64,000 nt of DNA from Dioszegia crocea (lineage: Eukaryota; Basidiomycota; Tremellomycetes; Tremellales; Bulleribasidiaceae), in contig BCKK01000009.1 in assembly GCA_001600615.1 (NCBI GenBank), positions 781,213 through 845,212 on the forward strand, in the 5' to 3' direction. Of this stretch, positions 34,571 to 45,635 are shown in pieces; within the stretch, counting starts at the first letter, position 1, and each line of letters opens with the position of its first letter. Under the pieces are notes generated by a model. That model saw only the letters and a list, made by a program, of their open reading frames with translations. It searched no databases and had not been told where the DNA came from. The position numbers and the translations under genes are program-made.

Positions 34571-35269
34571 TGCTGGATCGCTGTCCCTCTCTGTCAATGT
34601 GAAGAGCTGAGAAGATGTCAGCGGGGAATGGGTTCATATAGACAGGCGAGTAGTATACCAGAGCGCGGACATTCAGTGAGGTCATGCAGAAGTGATGTGA
34701 CGTTGCAGCTTTGAGTGCTCGGTACCGGATCAGTAGAACCATTGCACATTGCAATCCGGCGGTCATAACTCATACACACCAGCGCTTTTACTCCGGTGGT
34801 GAGCTACCCAGCTCCCCTCATCCACAATGTGAGGCGCGACTGGCAAGCGTATTCGGTGTCCAAATCATTCCATCAGGGCCCAAACGGCCGATGGCGGCAG
34901 GAGATCCAGACGCGTTTCGAGCGATCAAAGGATAAGTATCGAGCCTCGGACCAACTCGGTCAAGCGTGGGCGTCCTATGGCGTGCTCAGCGACACTGAAA
35001 CGGATAGCGACCAAGGGTAAGATGAAAGGGTTCTTCAGTATCGGGTCGGATCGGACGCTAAGGTCAGGATATGGGGGACATAAAGGCGTCGTTCACTCCC
35101 CTCTTTCTTCCTCCATCACCCATCATCCTCAAGATCACACTGCGGTATAACCTCCATCCATCCTTCACTCCGAGGCATTTCAGGCGCTCATCACTACGCT
35201 AGTCATCATCCTTCCCACATCAATTATCTGACAATACAATACAATACCACACCACACCACACCAGACCA
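34571..35269. other. Spacer between tandem paralogues with a possible small ORF
   Basis: Contains a 75-codon plus-strand frame at 34796-35020 (VRRDWQAYSVSKSFHQ, ASYGVLSDTETDSDQG) that looks coding in composition and ends beside a GTAAGA, so it may be an exon or remnant; its N-terminal Met is not certain. A CAATA/CCACA microsatellite lies at about 35231-35262, directly upstream of the ATG at 35270. Confidence 0.3.
35231..35262. repeat. Microsatellite in the 5' leader (ACAAT and CCACA units)
   Basis: ACAAT x3 followed by ACCAC x3-4, ending 7 bp before the ATG at 35270. Length variation could change leader length. Confidence 0.7.
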
Positions 35270-35959
35270 ATGTCAGACTCAGGACCGATCGCGAGCGACC
35301 TTGTCTCGCACGACGTCGCTGACGCCCCCACAGTCTCGACCCCGACCATCCGAGAATGGCATGGACTGCTGTCGACTACAAGGCAAGCAAACTCAGCAAG
35401 ATCCTCTACGACCAACAAACTCCACGAGCCTGTCATCTTCCGCCAGGTGAGACCTGACAAACGTGTCGAGACCGAAGCCTCGTCCAGGCAATCCCTCTTC
35501 ACATTCCGTGGCAACGAGCTGGTCGTGGAGACAGTCATCGACGCATCTGGCAACAATCTCCATGCGACTTTCAATTTCGAGGGATCAGCGTTGCTTCGCG
35601 TGGAGGGATTAGTCAGGAAGGACAAATTGTTATCGGCCAGAGATGACGAGGTGTTGGGGGAGACAAGCTTGGCACTTGCCCGCTTCGATAGTTGGAACGA
35701 GGTGCTTGAGTCAGTATTGAAGCTTGACCGAGACCCTGACGCGCCCATCGTCTTCGACAAGCCGTACACCTACTGCCTTTCTGATTCATCCTCGGTGCCC
35801 GTTCTCACCTTCGGACAGGGACACGCCGAGGAGCGTCTGCGGGGTATGTCGTTGAGATACCGGAAGACCGGAGTGAATGTGAAGGGCTACAACAATCTCA
35901 AGGACCCTCGCGTGACTATGACTGTCACATTCAGCAGGGACTGGGGAGAGACGGTTTAG
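35270..35959 (+). CDS. Hypothetical protein, member 3 of the tandem family
   Basis: Single exon, 229 codons, MSDSGPIASDLVSHDVADAP onward. Shared segments with the 33764 gene: NKLHEPVIFRQVRP, ELVVETVIDASGNNLHATFN followed by FEGSALL, FDSWNEVLESVLKL, APIVFDKPYTYCLSDS, VPVLTFGQGH, LRGMSLRY. It ends MTVTFSRDWGETV. Cytosolic by appearance. No function can be assigned. Confidence 0.65.
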   Translation: MSDSGPIASDLVSHDVADAPTVSTPTIREWHGLLSTTRQANSARSSTTNKLHEPVIFRQVRPDKRVETEASSRQSLFTFRGNELVVETVIDASGNNLHATFNFEGSALLRVEGLVRKDKLLSARDDEVLGETSLALARFDSWNEVLESVLKLDRDPDAPIVFDKPYTYCLSDSSSVPVLTFGQGHAEERLRGMSLRYRKTGVNVKGYNNLKDPRVTMTVTFSRDWGETV

Positions 35960-36510
35960 AGGCCGGGACACGTGAAGTGATGACGGATGGCAAGAGGTGT
36001 TATGACGACGGTACGAGCCTTTTGTGGAGTGAATTCCGTATACTAGCGGTCGAATGGGTTATTGTGGAATGTATGATATGAGTGGCGTTGCAAGCTTGAG
36101 TCAGATGCGTTTATGATCCGGGAGAAAACAAGGTTTGATATTGATGGTTGGTAGCGCTAGTCTGGTCAATGGATCCAGTGGAAATGTTCCGAACTCGTTT
36201 CCTGAGCCATTCATGTCCCGAGCGAGAGACCCTTCTTGTCAATCGAAGAGGAAACATCCGCCAAGGAGAGAGTATATTGGTTGCGTGTCTGCTGTCACTG
36301 GCCTCTGACAAGATCATCTGGGTCAGAAATTAGGGCCAGTGATAGATAGACAGGCTTCAGGGCACGGGACGTCAATGGGTATGAGATGTTGAAAAGGAAG
36401 GGTCAGTTTGGTGCATCTCGACAGCCGTTCCGACTGAAGATCGTACACGTACGCCATGCGCTTGTGCGCTGGAATTGCTGAGCTGGGTGGGATATTCTAA
36501 GACCTGAGTG
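35960..36510. other. Intergenic region
   Basis: Convergent 3' regions of the 35270 gene and the LAA2-like gene. Nothing recognised. Confidence 0.4.
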
Positions 36511-37988
36511 TCATCTCATAGCCGGGCTACCCGTTCTGGGCGTTGCGCTCCCGCTCCCGACCCCACCATTAGGTCCAATCGTCGAGACTGGCCGTCTTAC
36601 GGATGTTCGCCTAAACACACCTCCTGATCCTGCTTGTTGAGCCGAACGAGCATTGGCGGCATTTGTGATGAGGTTGGAAATCATTCCGTTACTGTGTCGT
36701 CAGCGCGAATTCTAGATGGATGACCGAGAGTCGAGATATGTAAGGAGTCAAATGGAGTGAGAAGGTGGGTCGGTGTGAGTGTAAAAGGAGTAAAAGACTT
36801 ACTATGTCGCCGCGTCGTGCGCTTGAGCATCTTTTAGTTGGAGTAGATGTGCGAGGAGGGATGACGCTTGTGCTGAAGATTGGACGAGGTCGGTTTGGAT
36901 TTTGGCCAATGCCGCTGGTGCCAGTATAGATATTTGGTCTAAATAATCAGCTTCAGGTCACTGGCTATCGCAATCACCAGAACTGACCCTCTTCAATCCC
37001 ACACAATTCCTCCGCCCGCGGAATATCCAACTCTGGCCGTACCCCCAGCCCATATTTCCCCTCCCCATTCACCTCCCTCGGCACAGCCGAAACAGGCATA
37101 CTCTCCGTCTCTCTCGCCTTCCCTTTAGATCCTCTACTCTCTTCTCTCCTCCCTCCCGATCCTACCTCCTCACTTCTTCGCTCTTTCCGCCTCATATCCC
37201 CAAAATTCGTCGATATCGTCAAGGCCGGCAACTTTGACAAGAGGTGACTATCCACTTCATCAAGATTTACAGGTATACCCATATGTATCAGATGTTCTCG
37301 TCGGACGCGAGATCGTGTCCAGTCTAGTGGTTTGAGTTGGGGTGGAGAGGCTAGTTGGATATAGGCGTCACGGGCTGTTTCGGTCGGTAAGATTTGGCGT
37401 GATGAGGACGCTAGGCGAGGTGGCTCGTCTGTGAATAATGAAGAAGATGGGTCTAGAAGTGGAGAGAGGAGTGAGGTGAGTTGTGAGATTAGGGATGGAG
37501 GAGAGGGGAAAGGTCGGAGCGAAAGGGACGGCTGGAAATTAGCTCTTGACTTTGGTGTCGTCAGGTGGAAAGGGAACACTTACAAGCCTCTCTTCCGGTA
37601 TTGGCGGTACGGCTACCTCTTCCACTGGCTGCTGAGACGCTTCCTCAAAATCCCCTTCTTCAAAATCCCCAAAGTCGCCAAACGCATCCTCAGCCTCCTC
37701 ATTCATTCCAGCATCTCCATCTCGTGTCCCGCTCGGTCCCGCCGCAGGCGCCGTATCAAAATCATCAAACTCGTCTCCAAAGTCATCATCACCCACTTCC
37801 TCCGGGGCAGGCGGTTCGATGAGAGGAGGAGCAATGGCCGGCAAAGTCGAAGACGATGCGAAACCTTCGTCGACTCCGGGCAGTGTTGACGGCTCAAAAG
37901 CGGTCTCGGCGGGACGATTCTCGAGCGAATTTCGAGTACTTTTCGATGGCTCGGATATCGGCGCGTCTGCCCATGGGTCTTCCTCCAT
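36511..37988 (-). CDS. LAA2-like AP-1 accessory protein
   Basis: Four exons give about 430 residues. The true ATG is at 37988 (MEEDPWADAP); the frame is open further upstream but without an ATG. The N-terminal third is very acidic and carries repeated DF motifs (DDDFGDEFDDFD, EDAFGDFGDFEEGDFEE), the type of short motif bound by clathrin-adaptor ears. The middle holds LDWTRSRVRREHLIHMGIPV followed by NLDEV, which I associate with the yeast Laa2 family that recruits Laa1/AP-1 at the trans-Golgi. The third and fourth exons encode a helical segment (LAPAALAKIQTDLVQSSAQA, LLAHLLQLKDAQAHDAA) and a basic tail. Intron phases agree. Family assignment from memory of these motifs is moderate. Confidence 0.6.
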
Positions 37989-38616
37989 CCTGACAGTCAA
38001 TTTCTGGCAAGGGTTGTGTTGTTGATGCTGCTCGTTTCATTGTCCTTGATCTCGCACAGTCTCTCGACGCGAAGAATGCGCACGGGCTTGGCCTCCTCAC
38101 GTGACCATCATTTTGATTCCGGGGGAGTTGACGTCACTCTGATCCAGTCAACCTCCACCTGGACGCGTCTCGATTTCTGCCCTTGCCTCAACCTCTTCCC
38201 CCTTATCCACACCGACCCTCTCCTTCCTCTACTTACATTTATCTTCTCAAGGTCAAGGTGAGTTGAATCATCTGAATCCTGCGGTAGAACTTGGCGTAAG
38301 CTCCAGAGGCACAAGCTGATGTCGACAGATACCACCAGCCAAAATCGTTGAAAAGGACAATCACTTCCTTCCTCTCTATCCACAAGACCCAGTGAGTGCA
38401 TAGTCTTTGTTCTACCCGCCAGGATGCATGAGGCGTTGTGGCGGCTAGGAGGAGGTATTGATGGCTCGGTCTGATGTTTTTGGAAGCAAAGAGCTCGAAG
38501 TAAGGAAGACAGAAGCAGATCCCCCCACCTTCCTTGGCGCCTATGAAGCACCTGACCAGTAGCTAACCCTGCCAGGACTCTCGTACTACCTCACTATACA
38601 ATCCCCTCTTCACAAA
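37989..38616. other. Divergent promoter region with 5'-UTR introns of the DUF3072 gene
   Basis: Plus-strand splice signals suggest two introns in the leader of the next gene: CAAG|GTGAGTTG near 38260 to GCTGATGTCGACAG near 38330, and CCCA|GTGAGTGC near 38390 to GCTAACCCTGCCAG near 38575. Confidence 0.4.
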
Positions 38617-39639
38617 ATGTCCAGCAACAACACCTCCCTTCCTCCTCTTCCCGCCAACCACCTTTCTCACCCTGAGAATTGGGCGACTGGGTCCGAGCCC
38701 GTCACTTCCAACCAGGCCGGCTTTATCAAGGTACTCGAGGGCCAACACTCTGATCTCGTCCCCGAAGGTGGCGTCGATACGTCCAAGCTCAGCAAGAGTG
38801 ACGCTAGCGATATGATTGATAAGCTCAAGAAGGGCGAGAAGGTCAGTTCCCTGTTGCAAATCTCCTGTTGCACAGAATCAAGCTGATCAACACAGCTCGG
38901 CGAATCAGTCAATGATTCCGAGAGCCACGTCGAGTCCGGTAGTAAACCCGCAGCCGCTTCTTCGTCAGAGAAGGAAGAATCATCCGCCCCTTCCAAGCGT
39001 AAAGAACCCCCTACGACCGCCGAAGCCGACAAGCCTGCATCGCTCGAAGCTGCTCAGGCTCAATCGGAGGAGAAGGAAGTCACCGGACAGTCTTCTTCGA
39101 ATGGCGCAACTACGGAGTCTGGCGAGGTGAAGAATTCTGCCTCTGCTTCAGAGGAGAAGGAAGCAGCGAGGCCAGCCAAGAAGGCAAGGACGGAGAAGAA
39201 GGATGGTGAGGCCGAGAAGGTTACAGGAGAATCTGCGGAGGACCCTATCGAAGTTGATACTCCGCCCGTGGAAGATGTTTCTTCTGCGGCTGCGTCCGCT
39301 CCTGTCGCCAAGACCAACGGCTCGAACGGGAATGGGACGGCGAAGAAGGTTGACAATGAGGAGGAGACTACTCCGGGGGATGAAGCGCACCTTGACCACC
39401 CTGAGAACTGGGCCACAGGTGAGTCTTTCCCACTCCTTCAGCTGGCCCTTCCTTGGCTTCCCAGCGGCAGTATAGACTCAAGCTGATATTCCATAGGTGA
39501 CCAACCCGCTACCGACAAGCAGAAGGGCTTCATCAAGGTGTTGGAGAAGCAGAAGGGGGCGGAGGGAGTGGCGGGCAATGTTGAATCGCTAGGGAAGTCA
39601 GAGGCCAGCGAGAAGATTGATGAGTTGAAGAAGATGTGA
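38617..39639 (+). CDS. Protein with two DUF3072-like repeats
   Basis: Three exons give about 300 residues. The two ends share a repeat: HPENWATGSEPVTSNQAGFI with SKSDASDMIDKLKKGEK in the N-terminal repeat, and HPENWATGDQPATDKQKGFI with GKSEASEKIDELKKM at the C-terminus. WxTGxxPxTxxQxxFLKxLE followed by LxKxxASxxIDxLK is the DUF3072 signature, best known from short bacterial proteins. Between them lies an acidic, Ser/Glu/Ala-rich linker with a nuclear-type KRKEPP and RPAKKARTEKK. Function unknown. Introns begin exactly after GEK and after WATG, so each repeat lies at or across an exon boundary. The second repeat is interrupted between WATG and DQP. Confidence 0.72.
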
Positions 39640-39886
39640 TTTGGGCTGTGCGGGTTGAACGATGTCGCAGGGGAAGACACGGGAAGAGATAAGAGGAAAA
39701 GGGAGAAGAAAAGAGGGAAAGAGAAGAAAGAGGTAGGGCGTTGTAAAATAGGACGCGCAAAGCAGTAGTCAAAAGGAGCTAACCGCATCGGTCTCCGCTC
39801 ATGTTCTGTACACATCACCTATGCATTGTGCAAATCATCACCGCCCGAACCATGGCCCAAATCAGATATGTATGCTGGGCTAGGAT

Positions 39887-41864
39887 CTATCGCTTACTCC
39901 TTTCCCTACTCCTACTACGTTCTTTATGCCTTTCCCTATCCCGATCCTTCTCTCTGGGCCTATCCCTATCCCTATCCCTCTCGCGTTCTTTATCCCTCTT
40001 CCTCTCCCTCTCCCTCTCGCTATCTCTACCCCCTCGATCTCCCCTATCCCTATCCCTATCGCGCTCATCCCTCTTCCTCCTCTCCCTCTCCCTATCTCGA
40101 TCTCTCGATCGACTCCTCTCCCTTCTCCCATCTTTATCCCTCCTGGGACTAAGACTAGATTTCCGCCTTTCCCTCCCTTCTGACCTCTGCGGGTCTTTAT
40201 CAAAAACCATCCCATACCCTCCTCCTCCTCCTCCGGCATGACCTCCTCGATTCCCATATCCCCCATCACGACCTCTCCCACTTCCCATATACGTATCTCC
40301 ACCTCCACCTCTACCTCCAAACCCTCCACCTCCACCTCTTCCTCCACCCCTCCCTCCTCTCCCACCACCACCTCCCCCTCCGCCGCGCACTCCACCCGGT
40401 ATACCCGAAAATCCTTTGGCTACCGATTGAGAGAAGTCGACCCATATCCTTCTGTACACCGTCAGCTCCTAATCTCACTCTAGTCAAGTTCAGAGAGGAG
40501 GGGTCAACTTACCGATCATCAATTAGGACATTCTGCATTTTGAAATAAGCAGCTTCTGCCTCGGACGCAACGGAGAATTCTATAAATGCGTATTGGAGTG
40601 AATCGCCTGAAGTCTTATCGCGAATGACTTCGCAGGAGAGGATCTGGTGTGTCAGCGAGAAGCCTTAATCTTGTTGCAGATGGCAGCTTGGGGAAAGGGG
40701 ATAAGGGTGTGAACTTACATCGCCGAATCGGGAGAAGATTAGATGTAGATCGTCATCCGTCGTTATGGGGTTGAGCTTGCATACGAATCTGATCGTCAGC
40801 GATGGGTTCGCCGAATGTAAGAAGATGAGGTGAAGAGCGTACAGAGTCGCTTCGGGGACTTTGACATTGGCGAATGGGAGATCGCCTAAGGGGCATTAGC
40901 GACAATGGCCACTGTAGATATCTCCCCTCATTCCCATTCGAGCTTTTCCCTGAGGCCTAGCATGCAATCCTCATCCTAGGTGTTCATATGCTGCGGCCAC
41001 AACCACAAAGTCCAAGCAAAAATCAACTCACCAATCATCTCCAATGTCAGCGCACTACTCGCCGCCGCCGTCCTCCTCCTCTCCAATTCCATCTCCTCCT
41101 CATTAATCTCCTTATACACATCCTCATCCTCTCCAATCCTCGCCACGCCTTCCCCCCTCCCAGCAAGAACCAAATCCGGCGCCCTAATCGGACTCTGAGG
41201 CTCAGGCATCATATCCTCAGGATCAGGAAACGGATCTTCGAGAACTTCAACGTGCCTAATCCTTATATCCTGTAATGGTCTGCCTTCCCCATCGAGAAAC
41301 GCTTCATTTATCTTATCAAGCGTTTCAAATCCTTCGATTACGTGGCCGAACACTGAGTGATGTCGTTCGTCTAGGAAATCGAGATTGGATGCTAGGGTGA
41401 TGAAGAATTGTGAACCTGCTCCGGGCGGGTTTGAGGGGGAAACAGCCATTGAGACTGTTCCGCGAGCTACATGTTTGAGAGTCCGGTGTGTGTCCGGAAC
41501 GAAATATCGGGAGGTGGATGAAGAAGAGGTGGAAGATGAGGTGAGGATTGAAGTGTTGTAGGATGAGAAAGACTCCCCGCCTGTTCCCGAGGCTGTGGGA
41601 TCGCCAGTCTGACAGATGAAGTTCTTGGATACTGGCGATCAGCACAGCCCAGCGTTTGATGCTGATCGATACGTGAGATCCCAGATGGATTGCGGATGAA
41701 GCGTGGGTGATTGGGGGACTGGGAACATACCGTTAAAGAACGCGTTGAGATTGTAATATTTGACCTTGCACAACTTTAAGAAGTTCTCGCATGTCTTGGG
41801 ACATTTATCCACCTCCAGATCAATCACTAGCTCCCCTAGGGAAGTCTCGAGCATGACTGACATG
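39887..41864 (-). CDS. PPIL4: PPIL4-type cyclophilin with RRM and RGG/RD-rich tail
   Basis: A multi-exon gene of roughly 540 residues. The start at 41864 gives [20 protein letters not shown] followed by [13 protein letters not shown], the classic PPIL4 opening. The cyclophilin domain continues [40 protein letters not shown]; as in other PPIL4 proteins some canonical active-site residues differ, so isomerase activity may be weak. An RRM follows (ATLFVCKLNP..., [24 protein letters not shown]). The C-terminus is a Gly-rich GGGRGG stretch and a long Arg/Asp/Glu alternating tail ([20 protein letters not shown]). PPIL4 is a nuclear spliceosome-associated protein. The tail reads open on the plus strand too because of its repeat structure. 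Confidence 0.9.
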
Positions 41865-42302
41865 GCGACAAAGCGGAAAGTCGAGGTTTGATGGTGTAGA
41901 TGGGAATGAGAGCGGAGGGGGAAATTTGGAAATTCGATTTCGGCGTTGCCTTTCCTAAGACCCCTCCTCAACTGACCCAAGGGCCAAGAAGATTGACTAT
42001 GCGTCCCCACGAGAGGCGTCAAGGAGGATATCATATCGCTTCTCATTACTTGCTGATCTTTATACTGATGCATATGCGCCAGGAGTGGACCTTCACTCCA
42101 GTATCAAGTCTTGGTCGCTGTGAACACCACCCATTTGGTACCAATGCGGCACCTTATCGCCTGAACTTCCACCTTGGGATATCACCAGGTTTACATGTAC
42201 CGGACCACAACGATGATCTTACTAGTAGCTGATCGTCTCACACGAATCACGTCTCCTGATTCAGGCAGAGGAACGGGAAAGGGGAAGGGGTCTGACCAGC
42301 CA
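41865..42302. other. Intergenic region
   Basis: Upstream region of PPIL4 and of the unresolved plus-strand gene. No clear feature. Confidence 0.35.
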
Positions 42303-43290
42303 ATGGACCTGTTTCCGCCTTCGTCTGGGGGCTTGCGTGTTACAGTCTCTACTTACGAGAATGATGAGGGACAGGGCGTTTACGGAACAAGAGGTCCAAG
42401 GACAGGCTGCTCGGATCCTCGTTTCAAGGCACAACCCCCTATTCTGGGGAAATTCCATACAGGTATTCCCACTGAGACTGACTCTCTGGCATAAACAGCT
42501 CGACATACGAGATCTATAAAGCCGTAGGTCTATCACTTAGTGTCTGTTCATACCGCACTCATAAGATTCGAGCTCAAGCCACAGTATCAGAATCGAAACC
42601 AGAACAATGGTTCTACCTCGCAGTCCCCACAATTATCTCCGCCATACCGCTTTTGGACCCGCTGATCAAAGCGACTCCGCTATTCGCGCGTGCCGACACT
42701 GCGCCCGTCCCCGCTTCGCTTAGTGTCGGCATCACACTCAAGAACGGCGCCGATGTCATGCCTGGCCGATTCCGACTACCATCCGTCCCAGCAGGTACAA
42801 GCCTCGCGGGCCTCTCTATCCCCTTGCAGGCGGACGGCTCAGTGACGGTCGATAACCTCTTCGAAGTGTTTGTGAAGTTTGAAGGCAAGACCGAGCTGGA
42901 GCAAATCAAGGTTAGTCCTAAGATCCGTAGCGGCTCAGAACTCGGCGCTTATACGCTTCCAGTGTAAACTTGAAGGCCGATTGAACGATGTCAAGTCAAA
43001 GTACGAGATTGAACTCACGGACGGCAAGCACTATGTCCACGTTTGTGAGATGCCGAATCGAGGGCTGACCTTGACGTGTGGAGGTACATTGGGAGGTACC
43101 GCCCCGGAGTGTGCGGGTCGTGGGGGCGGAAAAGACCTCAACGCTATATAGTTTCGGCAAAAAAGCTGCACGCGAGCCCAAGGTATACTTCAATTTCGAC
43201 TTCGGCGATGGGAAGACATCTATTGACTCGATTCTTACATTCAGGAAACAAGACGATACAGATCAAGTGCCAGGACCCCCATGGCGCTAG
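42303..43290 (+). CDS. Hypothetical protein with an unknown repeated domain (copy A); 5' end unresolved
   Basis: Not recognised. From about 42500 the frame reads STYEIYKAVGLSLSVCSYRT, EQWFYLAVPTIISAIPLLD, LSVGITLKNGADVMPGRFRL, LFEVFVKFEGKTELEQIK; an intron (GTTAGT...CTTCCAG) leads to CKLEGRLNDVKSKYEIELTD followed by GKHYVH; a further intron (GTTTGT...GGCTGACC...GGAG) leads to VHWEVPPRSVRVVG and VYFNFDFGDGKTSIDSILTF, ending at TAG 43288-43290. Upstream exons are uncertain: an ATG at 42303 (MDLFPPSSGGLRVT) is open to 42460 but does not join in phase with the next exon, so either an exon is missed or the gene is damaged. Confidence 0.4.
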
Positions 43291-43636
43291 GGGATGGAGG
43301 CGGCAGGGTACCGACAAACTCAAAGTTCGAGGTAGCCATCAAGATTGATGATAAGGATAGTATTGTGAAGGTGAGCCGGAACTTACCCTTTTCTTTGTCC
43401 TTATAAGGATGATTGTTTTTACTGTGCAGTGTCAAGTTGAGGGCAAGTTTGTGGAAGGCGCAAAGGACGCACACTTCGTCTTCAAGGACGGGAAACAATA
43501 CTTGCCGCAGAGGGGGGTCGGGAAAGAGGGGATTAGTGTGTGTGAAGTGTGGAGGTCCGCTCGGCTGGATCGGCTGCAACAGCTAATGACTTTGATCTGC
43601 AAGATTGTTCAGTCGAGCGATTCTGACGACAGTTGA
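43281..43636 (+). CDS. Hypothetical protein, truncated copy B of the same domain
   Basis: ATG at 43281 (MALGDGGGRVPTNS) reads KFEVAIKIDDKDSIVK, an intron (GTGAGC...CTGTGCAG), then CQVEGKFVEGAKDAHFVFKD followed by GKQYLPQRG, ending IVQSSDSDDS at the TGA 43634-43636. FEVAIKIDDKDSIVK|CQVEGKF...DGKQY matches FEVFVKFEGKTELEQIK|CKLEGRL...DGKHY of copy A, including the intron position. The start overlaps the end of copy A by 10 bp in another frame, which hints that A and B could be one gene whose middle I have not resolved, or a decayed duplicate. Confidence 0.4.
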
Positions 43637-44021
43637 AAGGAGTTCAATGGACCCTGCGGATTCCGTCCTGCGGAAGGAGACTCCGAGTATGTGAAGTAGC
43701 TGAGCTGTAGACGGGTTTCGCTCGCTAGATTTCAGATTTGGAATCATTGATGTATCGCACTGTATCGCGTCACTCATTATCAGCCATGGTGACTTATAGA
43801 ATAGACCAGACAAGTCTGTCAAAAGTATTGTAGAAGGGCTATCACCGTTGATTGTGGCATTTGCCACCCGGCACACGCCGACTCCACATTCCTCCCAGAT
43901 TTGATCCCGTCAGACTTTCCTCTTTGGGCAATTCCCCCTTAGCGTCCTTTGTTCTATTGTTCTGCGCCACCCAACCCTTTCTCCATCCTTATCATCCTCG
44001 CATATACTGCGTAGAGTCAGT
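43637..44021. other. Intergenic region
   Basis: Leader of the 44022 gene; pyrimidine-rich close to the ATG. Nothing else recognised. Confidence 0.4.
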
Positions 44022-45635
44022 ATGAAGATCTCAATCTTGGCCCTAGGGGCACTCGGTGAGCTCCCTTGCCCTTCCTGATAGGTTCTGGGAATTGAGCTGA
44101 CGGAAAAGCGACGACAGCATCCGCGGGATGGATTTTCCCCCAAGCCAAACAAGACCATCATCGGGATCCTCATCACCCTTCCCACTATCCTCCTCCCCAC
44201 TCTTCCAACATACCCACTCACGCTCATGTCGCCTACGCCGCTCAGTCATCTCCTGCCCATGGCCGACCTTGTGGACACCGCCATTCGGAGAATATTGGCC
44301 AGTCATCCCTCGGCCGTACGCTCGACTCGGTGCGGGTTTGGCTCAGCGAGCACAACCTCATGCACTATCACCCCTTCTCCCCTCCTCGTCCTCCTCGAAT
44401 CGTGCACATCCGACCTATCCATGTTGGCTCGCCAATCTGGACTGAAACCAAGTCTAATGCCGAACATGAATCCGGAGCAGTCACTACCAAGATTGATTGG
44501 GTCGACCCAGTCTTTGTCGATACAGACCCTTCCGCCCCACTTTCCACTCAAGAGATGCGCGCCAAGATCGCTGAGATGATCCAGCATCCGAGCGCGCGGG
44601 GCGGTTATCTCCTCCCCATGACGAGTGGACACATCAGGGTGGTTACGTCCGGACCTGGGTATACTCACACTCGGATTTATCATCCTGGGAATCACGCAAT
44701 GATCAGCGAGGCGAGCCAAGAGGACGATGATGGGGCTATAGCGAGGGAGATTCAGGCGATGAGAGAGGGTGCTTTGGTGGCGTCTGGTGGGACGTACAAT
44801 AGTCGGAAAGACGAGATGAACTTTGAAGCTTTCTTAGGGCGGATCGAGGAGTCGATGAGGGAGGAGTCTGAGCAGGCGCAGCGTATCCCTTCCCACTCAA
44901 CGGGCGGGAGTATGGATGTGGATGTAGAGAAGGGTCGGACAATGGCGCAGGGCGGATCTCCAGGACCTGGATGGACGCTCATCCGAACGGGAATCACGGC
45001 GAGCGGGAAGATGGTCAAACTTCCTATGACTACTCCTATGTTCCCTGGAGATGAGCCCTCGGCTGAGGGTCCGGTGTATATGTCAGATGGGGAGGTGAGG
45101 ATCATCAGTTCAGAGTGGATGACGAAGGAGGACGGGCATGCGGTTGTGCAAGGACAGGGACGTGTCCGCCCGCATGGGCATGGACCGGGACCTCAGTATG
45201 GAGGAAGGCCGTGTGGTGGGCATGGGGGTCACAGGTATGGATATAGTGGATGGCATCATCGTCGACCTGATTCATTTGGCGGTCGGTAAGTTCACCTCTT
45301 CCACCTTCCTTGCCATACAGATCTGACATCCCAGTCTCCATCGCGCAATGCACAGGCTCCACCCCGCCGAATCCCTCGCTTTGGCCTTTGTACTCGGTGC
45401 TGGCCTCGGCTCAATCCTTCGGATGCTCTTCATGATCACCCTCCTCCTTACTCGGCGAATCAGGTGTGGGCGAATCAGCAAGGAAGAGCGTCAGGCTAAG
45501 AGGGCGGAAAGGCGCGCCAGGCGGAAGGCTGCAAAGGGCGAGGGTGCGGTGAGGCTTGAGGGAGAGGACAATTTGCCGGGTTATGAGGAGGTTGCTGGGG
45601 CCGAGAAGCAGGTGGTTATGGTGGAGAAGGCCTAG
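44022..45635 (+). CDS. Signal-peptide, single-pass membrane protein of unknown family (paralogue 1)
   Basis: Three exons give about 490 residues. MKISILALGALATTASAG is a signal peptide split by intron 1 (GTGAGC...GAGCTGACGGAAAAG). A His/Pro-rich segment precedes an extracellular domain (WVDPVFVDTDPSAPLSTQEM, GYLLPMTSGHIRVVTSGPGY followed by THTRIYHPG). A His/Gly-rich stretch ends in GWHHRRPDSFGGR, where intron 2 lies. Exon 3 encodes LHRAMHRLHPAESLALAFVL, then a transmembrane segment (VLGAGLGSILRMLFMITLLL) and a basic cytosolic tail (EERQAKRAERRARRKAAKG) with a final DNLPGYEEV motif. Closely matched in plan by the gene at 48206. No known domain. Likely a type I membrane protein at the cell surface or in the secretory pathway. 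Confidence 0.75.

Noticed and set aside
39801..40241. Leu/Ser-rich plus-strand frames over the PPIL4 tail
   Set aside because: They are antisense to the Arg/Asp-rich repeat tail of PPIL4, whose upstream domains fix the strand.
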